Assembly: GCF_900112265.1 (NCBI RefSeq)
Contig: NZ_FOLO01000039.1
Span: forward strand, 1-53,273
Direction: 5' to 3'
Length of the DNA: 53,273 nucleotides
From: Pseudoalteromonas denitrificans DSM 6059
Lineage (GTDB): Bacteria; Pseudomonadota; Gammaproteobacteria; Enterobacterales; Alteromonadaceae
A program made the translations under genes and the position numbers. The notes under the pieces were generated by a model. The model was not told the origin of the DNA. It worked only from the letters and a program-made list of their open reading frames with translations, and made no database searches. This document shows positions 5,989-14,828 of this stretch, piece after piece (the stretch's first letter is position 1; each line of letters starts with the position of its first letter).

Positions 5989-8901
5989 ATGTTTAAAAGC
6001 CCTCTCATATTCTTATTTCTTTTAGTCATTCATTTTTATAGCCAATCAAGCATGGCAATAGAAAAAAGTAACTCTCTTTTATTTAACGCTGATAAAACAA
6101 AAATTATCAGTGCTAATTTTGATACTGGTAGTATCAGCATTTTAGACCGTATTTCAGGTGATATATTAATTGAAAAAACCATAGGTCGCGATATTCGCCG
6201 TATTGCATTAAGTACTGATGCGCAGTTATTGCTGGCAACAGATTATTTAAATGACCAAGTTATTTTACTTGATGCAAAAACATTAAAGGTTAAAACCATT
6301 ACCAAGGTGCCTTCTCGACCCTTTGGTGTCGTATTTGACGATAAAAACAAACAGTTTTATGTCACTAGTTTTGAACAAAGCAAGTTACTCATCATTTCAT
6401 TAACTGGCGAAATAATAAATGAAATCAAAACTGAAGAGACACCTAGAGGCCTTGCATTAACAGATGATAACAGATTATTAGTCACCCACTCTCTTTCAGG
6501 GCAAGTATCACTTTTTAATACACAAGCTATATTGCCAAAATTGGTAAAAGTCATTCGACTGATAGATACACCTAAAAATAATGTAAAGTCAGTGCCACAA
6601 GGGCAACCAAGGTTATTAGATAACATAGTTATTAGTCCTGATGGTTCAAGGGCTTGGTTACCGCATGTTTTATGGTCATTTGGTCATGACTTTCAATTTC
6701 AATCAAGTGTCTTTCCAAGTATTTCAATTCTTGATTTAACACTGGGTAAAGAACAAGAGATCACCCAAGAACGCAAACAGTTATTCAAACAAATAAATAT
6801 TATTGAAAGTGGTAATAAAGTACGCATTGTATCTAACCCCCACGACGGTGCTTTTACGCAAGATGGTAAAAAAATCATTATTACTTTGGCAGGCTCTGAA
6901 GATTTAATGGTATTTGACTTGTCTCGTCAAAATAACAAAAAGAAAAAGAAAAGACGCCATCGCCGTAAAAAACAACAAGGCGGCGTTAAAGCAACACAAA
7001 TTTATAGAAATGTACCCGGTGATAACCCCAAAGGTTTACTCATTGATGGCCGACAGTTATATGTCCAAAATGCCATGTCTCTGGATATCGCAAAATTTGA
7101 TACCGGTGCCGTAGGGCCTTTTGCTAAAGTAAAATTAAAAAAAGCCAGCTTTGCCAATTTAGTCACCAAAGACCCTTTAACCAAACAAATGCGACTGGGT
7201 AAAACCTTATTTAACTCAGCGAATACAGCCGATAATCAAAAATATCCTATGGCAGGTGATTTTTGGATGAGCTGTAACTCCTGTCATTTTGACGGTTTTA
7301 ACTTTACTAACAAACAATTAATGAAAGCAGGTTTAAAAAACAAGTTTGAAAATGCCACAACGGGGCATATTGATGTGGTTAAAATGATAGCTGGCGACCC
7401 AATCACAGCTTATGTTGATATTATACAAAAAACCCAAGGCGGCATGGGAGCAGATACAACTAACGATAAATCCAAACCGGTTGATTTATTTTCAATACCT
7501 GTAGAAGCAGCCAAAATGATGTCGGCACTCAATACCTATGTTAAAGCAAGAGAAAACCTACCTTACCTTTCAACTTGGTTACGACTAGATGATGATAAAA
7601 AGTATACCCATCCAGATGAGTGGATAAACTCAGCACAATGTAAAGACTGTCATACGACCATTTACGACCAATGGGCTGACTCAAACCATGGCATGAATAT
7701 GGATCACCCTTTTTATCGTTTTCAAGAAGACTTTGCAGCTAAAGAAGAAGGTGAAGAGTTCAGAATACTGTGTCGAGGTTGTCATGCACCACAAATGATA
7801 ATAAACAAAGATAATAAATCATTATCTGAGTTTGGTGATATGTGGGATAAGAAAGCCAATTCACTTAATACTGCTTATGCTCATGGTAAATCGGTCAGTG
7901 AGCGCGGTACTGGATGTGTCTTTTGCCATAGGATCACTAAAGCTGAAAACGCCGGTGGTAATACAGATTTAACAGTGAATATTAAAGACAGACAAAGCTA
8001 TATTTTTGAAGATACCAGTCGTTTCTTTTTAAATTGGTTAAGCCAAAAACAAATTAATGCATCCCCACAAGCGCATAAAGACTCTTATTCAAACCCTGAG
8101 CTGTATCAAAGTTCATTATACTGCGCCACGTGTCATAATGAATTTACAACTGGCCCAGGTGCAAATGTGAATGACAATTTTGGTGAATGGCTCGCTTCAC
8201 CTTTTAATGCACCAGATGATCCGACGCAACATAAAACCTGTATAGATTGTCATATGACACAAGATGTCACTGACTTTGATAATAAAGTTGCAGGTCAGTC
8301 TACCAATGATGGCCCAGTTAAAAACAATATGCGTTCACATCATTTTGCCGGTGGTAACTATTACTTTACGGGTATGCGCAGTCCTGAACATAAAAAAATA
8401 AGCATAGATATACTAAAAACGGCATTGACTCTAGAAGTAGCAAAGAAAGGAGCTGATTTTACCGCACTTATAACCAATGCAAACTCTGGTCACGATATGC
8501 CAGGTGGCGCAAGGCGACAAGTTTGGCTAGAAATTATCGCAACTGACAACAATGGCAAACAAGTATTCACCAGTGGCGTCATGCAAAATGGTCATATACC
8601 AAAAAATGCACGTAAGTTTATTAAAATTGGCGTTGATAAAAACAACAAACCTGTTGGTCTTAAGTTTTGGCGTTATTTTAAAATAGGGAAAGATACACGT
8701 CTTAAATCGGGTGAAACGCGTAGTGAATCGTTTGAGTTGCCTGTAAACATACAATATCCAATTACAGTATCTACCCGAGTGTTATATCAGGTATTTGCTA
8801 AAGATTTAACAGACAAAGTAAGAGCTGCATACCCTGATGAAAAAATTCCAGAGCCAGAGGTGATTGAATTAAATAAAGTGGTTAAAACTTATTTAAACTA
8901 A
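5989..8901 (+). CDS. Beta-propeller hexahaem c-type cytochrome
   Basis: ATG 5989 with AAGG at 5979-5982 is preferred to an upstream TTG because it opens directly onto a signal peptide (MFKSPLIFLFLLVIHF). The protein is 970 residues. About residues 30-400 form a YVTN/NHL-like beta-propeller. A part resembling dihaem peroxidases follows (LGKTLFNSAN then MSCNSCHFDG). Six haem sites are visible: CNSCH 429, CKDCH 551, CRGCH 595, CVFCH 643, CATCH 712 and CIDCH 751. CKDCH followed by TTIYDQWADSNHG matches the cytochrome c554/c-prime type repeat. The C-terminal 180 residues form a beta-rich domain with SGHDMPGG, whose His could be a distal ligand. A strongly basic loop (KKKKKRRHRRKK) near residue 316-328 interrupts the propeller. 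It probably takes electrons to or from the neighbouring membrane b561-like protein; the substrate is unknown. Confidence 0.85.
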   Translation: MFKSPLIFLFLLVIHFYSQSSMAIEKSNSLLFNADKTKIISANFDTGSISILDRISGDILIEKTIGRDIRRIALSTDAQLLLATDYLNDQVILLDAKTLKVKTITKVPSRPFGVVFDDKNKQFYVTSFEQSKLLIISLTGEIINEIKTEETPRGLALTDDNRLLVTHSLSGQVSLFNTQAILPKLVKVIRLIDTPKNNVKSVPQGQPRLLDNIVISPDGSRAWLPHVLWSFGHDFQFQSSVFPSISILDLTLGKEQEITQERKQLFKQINIIESGNKVRIVSNPHDGAFTQDGKKIIITLAGSEDLMVFDLSRQNNKKKKKRRHRRKKQQGGVKATQIYRNVPGDNPKGLLIDGRQLYVQNAMSLDIAKFDTGAVGPFAKVKLKKASFANLVTKDPLTKQMRLGKTLFNSANTADNQKYPMAGDFWMSCNSCHFDGFNFTNKQLMKAGLKNKFENATTGHIDVVKMIAGDPITAYVDIIQKTQGGMGADTTNDKSKPVDLFSIPVEAAKMMSALNTYVKARENLPYLSTWLRLDDDKKYTHPDEWINSAQCKDCHTTIYDQWADSNHGMNMDHPFYRFQEDFAAKEEGEEFRILCRGCHAPQMIINKDNKSLSEFGDMWDKKANSLNTAYAHGKSVSERGTGCVFCHRITKAENAGGNTDLTVNIKDRQSYIFEDTSRFFLNWLSQKQINASPQAHKDSYSNPELYQSSLYCATCHNEFTTGPGANVNDNFGEWLASPFNAPDDPTQHKTCIDCHMTQDVTDFDNKVAGQSTNDGPVKNNMRSHHFAGGNYYFTGMRSPEHKKISIDILKTALTLEVAKKGADFTALITNANSGHDMPGGARRQVWLEIIATDNNGKQVFTSGVMQNGHIPKNARKFIKIGVDKNNKPVGLKFWRYFKIGKDTRLKSGETRSESFELPVNIQYPITVSTRVLYQVFAKDLTDKVRAAYPDEKIPEPEVIELNKVVKTYLN

Positions 8902-8929
8902 CCCATAACTCCCTATATGAGACTAAATA

Positions 8930-8949
8930 ATGTGGCATGGAAGCCACAT
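8930..8949. terminator. Weak hairpin between convergent genes
   Basis: ATGTGGC at 8930-8936 pairs with GCCACAT at 8943-8949. It lies between the cytochrome stop and the convergent YkgJ-family gene. There is no clear T-run, so terminator function is uncertain. Confidence 0.3.
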
Positions 8950-9336
8950 CTAAGAGCCAAAAGCGGGTCTACTATCGGCCATTAACTTGTCGAGTTTTTT
9001 TTGTGCGCGTTTAGGGTGAGTGACGTCTTGAATTTCAATCATTTCACATTCATCACGGATCATTTCACTGATCATCGTAGGGTAATGTCTGCAATCTTCA
9101 GGTCTATCGAGGTAGATATCACAGGTATATTTATGGGTATCAGGATTTTCATTTAGAAATGGGCATAACTCAAGTTGTTTACCTGTGGTAGGATCGCACC
9201 AAATATTTCCGTTGTTAACATAAGTATAAATTTCAGGATTAAAGTCCCTCCATAGTTCTATTTCATCAGCGCTTGCAGCTAACCTGCCATTACTATAGTT
9301 AATGCAACATTTACCACATTGGGTACATTCTTTCAT
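8950..9336 (-). CDS. YkgJ-family cysteine cluster protein
   Basis: The 128-residue protein begins MKECTQCGKCC, the CxxCxxCC signature of the YkgJ/FliB-like cysteine cluster family, and carries further cysteines in IWCDP, LCPFL, YTCDIY and DCRHYP. Members are thought to bind zinc or an iron-sulfur cluster; their function is not settled and I do not assign one. The length is typical for the family. It is convergent with the cytochrome gene and separated by about 170 bases from the next gene upstream. Confidence 0.85.
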   Translation of the reverse strand: MKECTQCGKCCINYSNGRLAASADEIELWRDFNPEIYTYVNNGNIWCDPTTGKQLELCPFLNENPDTHKYTCDIYLDRPEDCRHYPTMISEMIRDECEMIEIQDVTHPKRAQKKLDKLMADSRPAFGS

Positions 9337-9433
9337 AGGGCTTTAATTCTAATACTTTGCTTATAAGATAGATGATAGCAGAATGCGTATTTTTATATCT
9401 TTTAAAATGGGGGATATTTATTTACTGGTAAAT

Positions 9434-9468
9434 AAAAATAAGCCGCATAAAATAATGCGGTTTATTTT
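9434..9468 (-). terminator. Rho-independent terminator of the acyl-CoA dehydrogenase gene
   Basis: An inverted repeat with the arms AAATAAGCCGCAT and ATGCGGTTTATTT (one G-U pair) surrounds 9449-9454. Read on the minus strand it ends in CTTATTTTTATTT, giving a T-rich tail about 40 bases beyond the stop of the acyl-CoA dehydrogenase gene. Confidence 0.7.
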
Positions 9469-9507
9469 CAATCATTTTTTAACAATAAATGAGACTAATA
9501 ATAGCGA

Positions 9508-11328
9508 TTATAAAAAGCTTAATAACTCTTCATCAAGTTGCATCAAAGTTTTTGGATCCGCCATCATAGTCGCGGCTAAGGATTTTGTTCTGGGTAAGAT
9601 ACGGTCAAAGTAAAACTCTGCCGTTTTTATTTTTGAACGATAAAAATCACGATTTTCAACATCACCCGCTAATTTTTCATAAGCACTTTGTGCCATTTGC
9701 GCCCAAAAATAAGCCATCACTATATAACCTGAATACATTAAATAATCGACCGAAGCAGAACCCACTACATCTCTATTTTTCTTTGCTTTTAAAGCTAAAC
9801 GAATAGAGTATTGTTGCCAGTTTGCCACTCCTTTACTCAGTGGCCAAATGAATTTATTCATTTGACGTTTATGGGGATTTTTAGACAACATGCTTTTATC
9901 TTTACAAAATAGTAATACTTCTTTAGTGAAATCTTTTAATGAGCGGCCATGGGTCAATAATATTTTTCGCCCCAATAAATCAAGCGCCTGAATACCTGTT
10001 GTGCCTTCATATAAAGTAGAAATACGCACATCACGTACTATTTGCTCCATGCCCCACTCTTTTATATATCCATGACCACCAAAAATTTGCAGTCCATGAT
10101 TTGCGCTCTCAGTGCCCACTTCAGTTAAAAATGCTTTTAAGATAGGTGTAATAAAACCAAGCCTATCGTCAGCGGCCTTACGCTCATCTTCATTTTTTGC
10201 CATTTCAATATCATCCACCAGCTTGGCAGTATAATAAATCATGGCTCTACCACCTTCACTAAAGGCTTTTTGAGTCATTAACATTTTACGTACATCAGGA
10301 TGTACAATAATTGGATCGGCGACTTTATCAGGGCATTTCTTACCTGTTAAAGAACGCATCGATAAACGTTCTTTGGCGTATAGTAATGAATTTTGATACG
10401 CAAGCTCTGAAGCACATACACCTTGTAATGCCGTCCCCACCCGGGCAGTATTCATAAAGGTGAACATGCATTCTAAACCTTTATTTTCAGGGCCAATTAA
10501 AACACCTTTGGCATTATCAAAATTTAGCACTGCGGTTGCAGAGGCTTTTATGCCCATTTTATCTTCAATAGAACCACAACTCACATTATTAAATTCACCA
10601 ATATTACCCGACTGATCAACTTGCATTTTTGGTACGATAAATAATGAAATACCTCGGGTTCCTTTTGGTGCACCAGGTAACCTGGCTAATACAATATGAA
10701 TAATATTATCGGTTAAGTCGTGCTCTCCCGCAGAGATAAATATTTTTGTACCAGAGATATTATAAGTACCGTCGCCATTAGGTTCGGCTTTTGTTTTAAC
10801 TTGACCTAAATCAGTACCACATTGCGGCTCGGTTAAACACATAGTACCTGTCCATGTACCCTCTGTTAGCTTAGTGAGATATAACTCTTTTTGCGCTTTT
10901 GTACCATGGCTTTGTACTGTATTCATTGCGCCGTGGCTTAAACCTGGGTACATGGCCCAAGACCAGTTAGCCGTTCCCATCATTTCTGCTTTTGCCATGC
11001 CTAATGATGGTGGCATGCCCTGACCACCGTGTTCTATAGGATGAGATAGACTTTGCCATCCCCCTTCAACATACAAGTTATAGGCTTCTTTAAAACCTTT
11101 TGGGGTAATCACTTTGCCATTATCAAATGTACACCCTTCTTTATCACCAGTTTGATTAAGTGGTAATAACTCATTTTCACAAAACTTGGCACATTCAACA
11201 AAGATAGCGTCTACTAAATCGGGTGTGGCGTCTTCAAACTCAGGGTATTTTTGATAATGTCCGTAATAATCAAATACATCATTAAATAAAAACTTAATGT
11301 CCATCAAGGGTGCTTTATAACTTTGCAT
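9508..11328 (-). CDS. Acyl-CoA dehydrogenase, long form with C-terminal extension
   Basis: This FAD enzyme oxidises acyl-CoA to enoyl-CoA and passes electrons to ETF. The 606 residues fit the long bacterial form that carries an extra C-terminal helical domain. Seen: TMCLTEPQCGTDLGQVKTKA (FAD and acyl-CoA binding), TKIFISAGEHDLTDN, the FGGHGYIKEWGMEQIVRD region and YEGTTGIQALDLLGRK, in which the Glu of YEGT is the usual catalytic base. ATG 11326-11328 follows AGGTAGG closely. It is monocistronic and related to the second acyl-CoA dehydrogenase at 28098-29879, which sits with the ETF genes. Chain-length preference cannot be read from the sequence. Confidence 0.93.
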   Translation of the reverse strand: MQSYKAPLMDIKFLFNDVFDYYGHYQKYPEFEDATPDLVDAIFVECAKFCENELLPLNQTGDKEGCTFDNGKVITPKGFKEAYNLYVEGGWQSLSHPIEHGGQGMPPSLGMAKAEMMGTANWSWAMYPGLSHGAMNTVQSHGTKAQKELYLTKLTEGTWTGTMCLTEPQCGTDLGQVKTKAEPNGDGTYNISGTKIFISAGEHDLTDNIIHIVLARLPGAPKGTRGISLFIVPKMQVDQSGNIGEFNNVSCGSIEDKMGIKASATAVLNFDNAKGVLIGPENKGLECMFTFMNTARVGTALQGVCASELAYQNSLLYAKERLSMRSLTGKKCPDKVADPIIVHPDVRKMLMTQKAFSEGGRAMIYYTAKLVDDIEMAKNEDERKAADDRLGFITPILKAFLTEVGTESANHGLQIFGGHGYIKEWGMEQIVRDVRISTLYEGTTGIQALDLLGRKILLTHGRSLKDFTKEVLLFCKDKSMLSKNPHKRQMNKFIWPLSKGVANWQQYSIRLALKAKKNRDVVGSASVDYLMYSGYIVMAYFWAQMAQSAYEKLAGDVENRDFYRSKIKTAEFYFDRILPRTKSLAATMMADPKTLMQLDEELLSFL

Positions 11329-11452
11329 AATTGCCTACCTTATTATTCTTATCGTGATCAATTCATAGCAGTTTAGCTCACTATAACAAACTAAACCACT
11401 GGTCATACCTCAATAAGCATAATGATTGATCTCAAATAAATTTTTAATAAAT

Positions 11453-12463
11453 TCAGTTATTAATGAAATGTGTTTTTGCAAGGGATGCCGGTGTAATATC
11501 AAAACGTTTTTTAAATGCCGTTATAAAATTTGAAGAATGGTTATAACCGGCTTTGTATGCAGCTTCACCTATGCTCAGACCATCAAAGACGATAGCAGAT
11601 CGAGCATTTTCCAATCGTTTTTGTTTTATATAATCGACTACTGTTGTGCCATACTCTTGTTTAAATCGCCTTTGCAAAGTACTAATGCTTAATCCTAAAG
11701 ATAGTGCAATATCAGTTAAAGAAAGTGGTTTTTCTAATAAAGAATCAATTTGGATTTTTAATGATTTAACTTGCTTTATCTGACAGGCCTTTGACTGAAT
11801 TTTACTGTGATATAGCTTTTCAACTTTCACACTCAATGTATTAATGCATTCACATAAAATTTGCATTGCACTGTGTTCAACTAAAAGCTCTGCCGCCAAC
11901 CCATTTTTTGTTTTTGCTTGTAAAATTTGTTGTGCGAGTTTAATTAAAGTATCACAAGCGGCCCATTTATGAAGTGCTAAGTGATCAGAAAAAACCCTCT
12001 CAAAAATTTCGAAGTCTTTTTTATTTTTACACCGCGCTTTCAACCAAGTTTGTTCAATAAATACATTTACTTTGATAACATGCTCACCTTGCTTTAAAAA
12101 GCGCGTCATTAATTCAGGTTTATTCAGCACAATTGCAGAGCATTCAATTTCTGTTAAAGATGTTTTTCCTAAAAATAGTGTTTGCCCACCTAAATTGAAG
12201 TCAACTTTTCCCTTAAACACTAAGTTAAAACTCAAACAGGGCGGTAGTTCTATTGATGAGCTCATATCTTGCATTTCAATTGCATCACTGCAATGCACAG
12301 AAATACCAGACTCTAATCGTGAAAAAGCCAATAAACCTTCCATTACCTCAGTACTACTTTTTGCTAATGTATGATGATGTGTTTTATGAAGAACATTGAG
12401 CATATCGCTTAGAAACGATTGGCTTATTTTTGTTTTATGCTCACTTTTCACTCTATCAGGCAC
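11453..12463 (-). CDS. AraC-family regulator, PchR-like
   Basis: This 336-residue regulator has a C-terminal pair of helix-turn-helix motifs (LTDIALSLGLSISTLQRRFKQEYG and IGEAAYKAGYNHSSNFITAFKKRF) and an N-terminal sensing domain like that of PchR-type siderophore regulators (LPPCLSFNLVFKG, then a TEIECSAIVLNKPELMTR stretch). Start GTG 12461-12463 follows AAGGGA by about ten bases. It is divergent from a TonB receptor that has a Fur box, the usual arrangement for a siderophore-activated AraC activator. It probably senses the imported iron complex and activates the receptor. Confidence 0.88.
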   Translation of the reverse strand: MPDRVKSEHKTKISQSFLSDMLNVLHKTHHHTLAKSSTEVMEGLLAFSRLESGISVHCSDAIEMQDMSSSIELPPCLSFNLVFKGKVDFNLGGQTLFLGKTSLTEIECSAIVLNKPELMTRFLKQGEHVIKVNVFIEQTWLKARCKNKKDFEIFERVFSDHLALHKWAACDTLIKLAQQILQAKTKNGLAAELLVEHSAMQILCECINTLSVKVEKLYHSKIQSKACQIKQVKSLKIQIDSLLEKPLSLTDIALSLGLSISTLQRRFKQEYGTTVVDYIKQKRLENARSAIVFDGLSIGEAAYKAGYNHSSNFITAFKKRFDITPASLAKTHFINN

Positions 12464-12560
12464 GATATAATTTCCCTTATTTAAAGCATGACGATTTTAA
12501 ATAGCCATTTGACGATATTTAATAACAAACAAATGAAACTTTTACACAGAGCAATTGTAT

Positions 12561-12579
12561 CATAACGATAATCATTCGC
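12561..12579. promoter_or_regulatory. Fur box upstream of TonB receptor
   Basis: The core GATAATCATT at 12567-12576 matches the centre of the Fur consensus GATAATGATAATCATTATC, and the flanks (CATAAC, CGC) match in part. It lies 30 bases before the ATG at 12606 and between divergent AraC and receptor genes, so iron repression of one or both is likely. Confidence 0.7.
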
Positions 12580-12605
12580 ACTTAGAATTTTATAAAGGGA
12601 AACTC

Positions 12606-14732
12606 ATGTCTACTCTCAGCTTTAATAAAAGCGCTCTATGTCTTTTAATATCAAGCATTTTAACCTCAAATATCAGTTACGCTAAAGAATCCGAAATTAA
12701 AGATGATAAAGATTTAGAGCATGTTGAGATATGGAATACCGAGATCAAAGCTTCATCATTATATTTTAATGAAGAAACAATTGCCTCAAAGCAAGCGGAT
12801 CACTTAAGTGATTTATTAAGAACAATACCTGGTATCGATGTAGGCGGTTCACATTCAATGAACCAAAGGATCACCATACGTAGCTTAGAAGATAAAGATC
12901 TAAAAGTAACAATAGATGGTGCAAATCAAAATACATATATGTATCACCATATGGGTAACTTACAAATTCATGCTGATATTTTAAAATCAGTAGATATTGA
13001 AGTAGGCACAAACTCAGTCGTTAATGGTGGCTTGGGTGGTGCTGTACGTTTTGAAACTAAAAAAGCCAGCGAATTATTACAAGAAAATGAGCAATTTGGA
13101 GCTCGTTTACAAACCACAGTTGCCGATAACTCTGCTAATAGTTATTCACTCACGGGTTTTGGTCAACTAAATGATGATATTGATGTTTTGGCGTATTATA
13201 ACTTTGTAGACCGTCAAAACTTTGAAGTAGGTGGTGGTAAATTAACGGATGAAAATGGTGATAAAATTCCAGGTACCGATGGTGAAGTAAAAGGCCTTGC
13301 TGGTGAATTACAAGATGCACTTATCAAATTTGGTTGGGACATAAGTGAAAATCAACGTATTGAGCTAGGTTATGAAACTTACCATGATGAAGGAGATTAT
13401 AGCTATCGCCCTGATATGGGATCAGCAACTGATATTGCCATCACGGACTCACTAAAAGTGCCTCTAGTTTGGCCAACTGAATTTAGCCGAGATACATTAA
13501 CGCTTAACTATACACTTAATTGGTCTGATGATTCAGTCCTAAAAGTTGCTGTATTTAGTAACGAAAGTGAATTATATCGAGATGAAAGTGGCTGGGCAAT
13601 AAACCCACAATATGCAACTTGGGCAGCGAAAGTCACAGGAAATGCAGACAATACCGGTATTAATATTTTAGGCAATACTTTTATAGATGGTGATTTTAGC
13701 CATAATTTAACTTATGGTTATGACTTATCAAGACATGATACTGACTATAATTCCCTTTCTCTGACAAATGAACTGACTTCTGCTGACGAAAGTGCAACAA
13801 ATTCAGCCCTATTTATTCAAGATAAAATCTCATTTGAGAATGGTCTTAGTATTACACCAGGTCTTAGATACAATGACTATGATATAGACTCTACCGTAGT
13901 AGATAATTCATTTTCAGAGTTAACAGCTGCCTTAGCGGCTGAGTATGTCGTCAACGCCCAGTTAGTAGTAAAACTAAGTTCTACTCAACTATTCAAAGGC
14001 CCTGAACTGGGTGAAGTCTTTACTGGTGCAGGCCTTAGAGATACAGCGAATCAAGATATAGAAGCTGAAACAGGTTTAAATACTGAGTTTGCAATTGCCT
14101 ATCAAGCCCAAGTACTTGGCGCTGACAGTTTTACAGCCGGGATCACTGTATTTAATACGGATTTAGAAAACTATATTTTTGATGATGCACCAGTAGCAGG
14201 TGGTGGTCCGAGAGATCTCCATAAAGATAATGTCGGTGATATGCAAGTGAATGGCTTTGAAGCTTACACTGGTTATATTCTTGATAATCTACAAATACAA
14301 TTAAGTTACTCTGTATCTGAAAGTGAATTAAACGCCTTTGCTGGATACGCTTCATTAGAAGATACACGATTAGATAGAGAGCAAGGTGACACCTTCAGCG
14401 CAAACATTGATTATGCTTTTGAAACATTAGCGCTAACGTTACATTGGGATATTTTGAATGTAGCCAGTTTAGACCATGCTCCCTCACTAGATGGTGCAAC
14501 AATCGATACTGCAAAAGACAGTTATACAATTCAAAATATCTCTTTAAATTGGACGCCAAGCAATATTAAAGGCCTAGGGATCACATTAGGGATAGACAAT
14601 TTATTTGATGAATATTATGCCTCTCAATCTTCAAGAACAGGCTTATCTTGGCACCCGAGGTTTGGTGATTTGTTCCTAACAGATTATGAACCAGGGCGTA
14701 ATATTAAAGCCACTGCTTCATATAAATTTTAG
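12606..14732 (+). CDS. TonB-dependent outer-membrane receptor, probably iron siderophore or haem
   Basis: ATG 12606 follows AAAGGGA by five bases and opens a signal peptide; an upstream in-frame ATG at 12555 would run through the Fur box and is rejected. The 708 residues comprise a plug domain (ADHLSDLLRTIPGIDVGG, NQRITIRSLEDKDLKVTIDG, VEVGT-like VDIEVGTNSVVNGGLGGAVRF) and a beta-barrel ending in aromatic KATASYKF. It lacks an obvious N-terminal STN signalling domain, so regulation would go through the divergent PchR-like AraC protein and Fur. The ligand is inferred from this context only. The His-rich plug loop (NQNTYMYHHMGNLQIH) is unusual and might hint at haem or another metal complex. 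Confidence 0.88.
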   Translation: MSTLSFNKSALCLLISSILTSNISYAKESEIKDDKDLEHVEIWNTEIKASSLYFNEETIASKQADHLSDLLRTIPGIDVGGSHSMNQRITIRSLEDKDLKVTIDGANQNTYMYHHMGNLQIHADILKSVDIEVGTNSVVNGGLGGAVRFETKKASELLQENEQFGARLQTTVADNSANSYSLTGFGQLNDDIDVLAYYNFVDRQNFEVGGGKLTDENGDKIPGTDGEVKGLAGELQDALIKFGWDISENQRIELGYETYHDEGDYSYRPDMGSATDIAITDSLKVPLVWPTEFSRDTLTLNYTLNWSDDSVLKVAVFSNESELYRDESGWAINPQYATWAAKVTGNADNTGINILGNTFIDGDFSHNLTYGYDLSRHDTDYNSLSLTNELTSADESATNSALFIQDKISFENGLSITPGLRYNDYDIDSTVVDNSFSELTAALAAEYVVNAQLVVKLSSTQLFKGPELGEVFTGAGLRDTANQDIEAETGLNTEFAIAYQAQVLGADSFTAGITVFNTDLENYIFDDAPVAGGGPRDLHKDNVGDMQVNGFEAYTGYILDNLQIQLSYSVSESELNAFAGYASLEDTRLDREQGDTFSANIDYAFETLALTLHWDILNVASLDHAPSLDGATIDTAKDSYTIQNISLNWTPSNIKGLGITLGIDNLFDEYYASQSSRTGLSWHPRFGDLFLTDYEPGRNIKATASYKF

Positions 14733-14777
14733 TTTTACGACATCTAAGACTAATTAGAGGCATTCATACATATCTAC

Positions 14778-14808
14778 AAGCCAGGCATTGTGCCTGGCTT
14801 TATTATTT
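14778..14808 (+). terminator. Rho-independent terminator after the TonB receptor
   Basis: AAGCCAGGCA at 14778-14787 pairs with TGCCTGGCTT at 14791-14800, with a 3-base loop, followed by TATTATTT. It lies between the receptor and the convergent glycosyltransferase gene. Confidence 0.9.
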
Positions 14809-14828
14809 ACAGGGTCTTTACAGTATTT

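Noticed and set aside
9383..9613. Open frame of 76 codons overlapping the acyl-CoA dehydrogenase end
   Set aside because: It runs across the terminator at 9434-9468 and into the dehydrogenase on the other strand; its codons have no family likeness.
12555..12605. Earlier ATG for the TonB receptor at 12555
   Set aside because: It would read through the Fur box with no ribosome-binding site; ATG 12606 has one and opens on the signal peptide.
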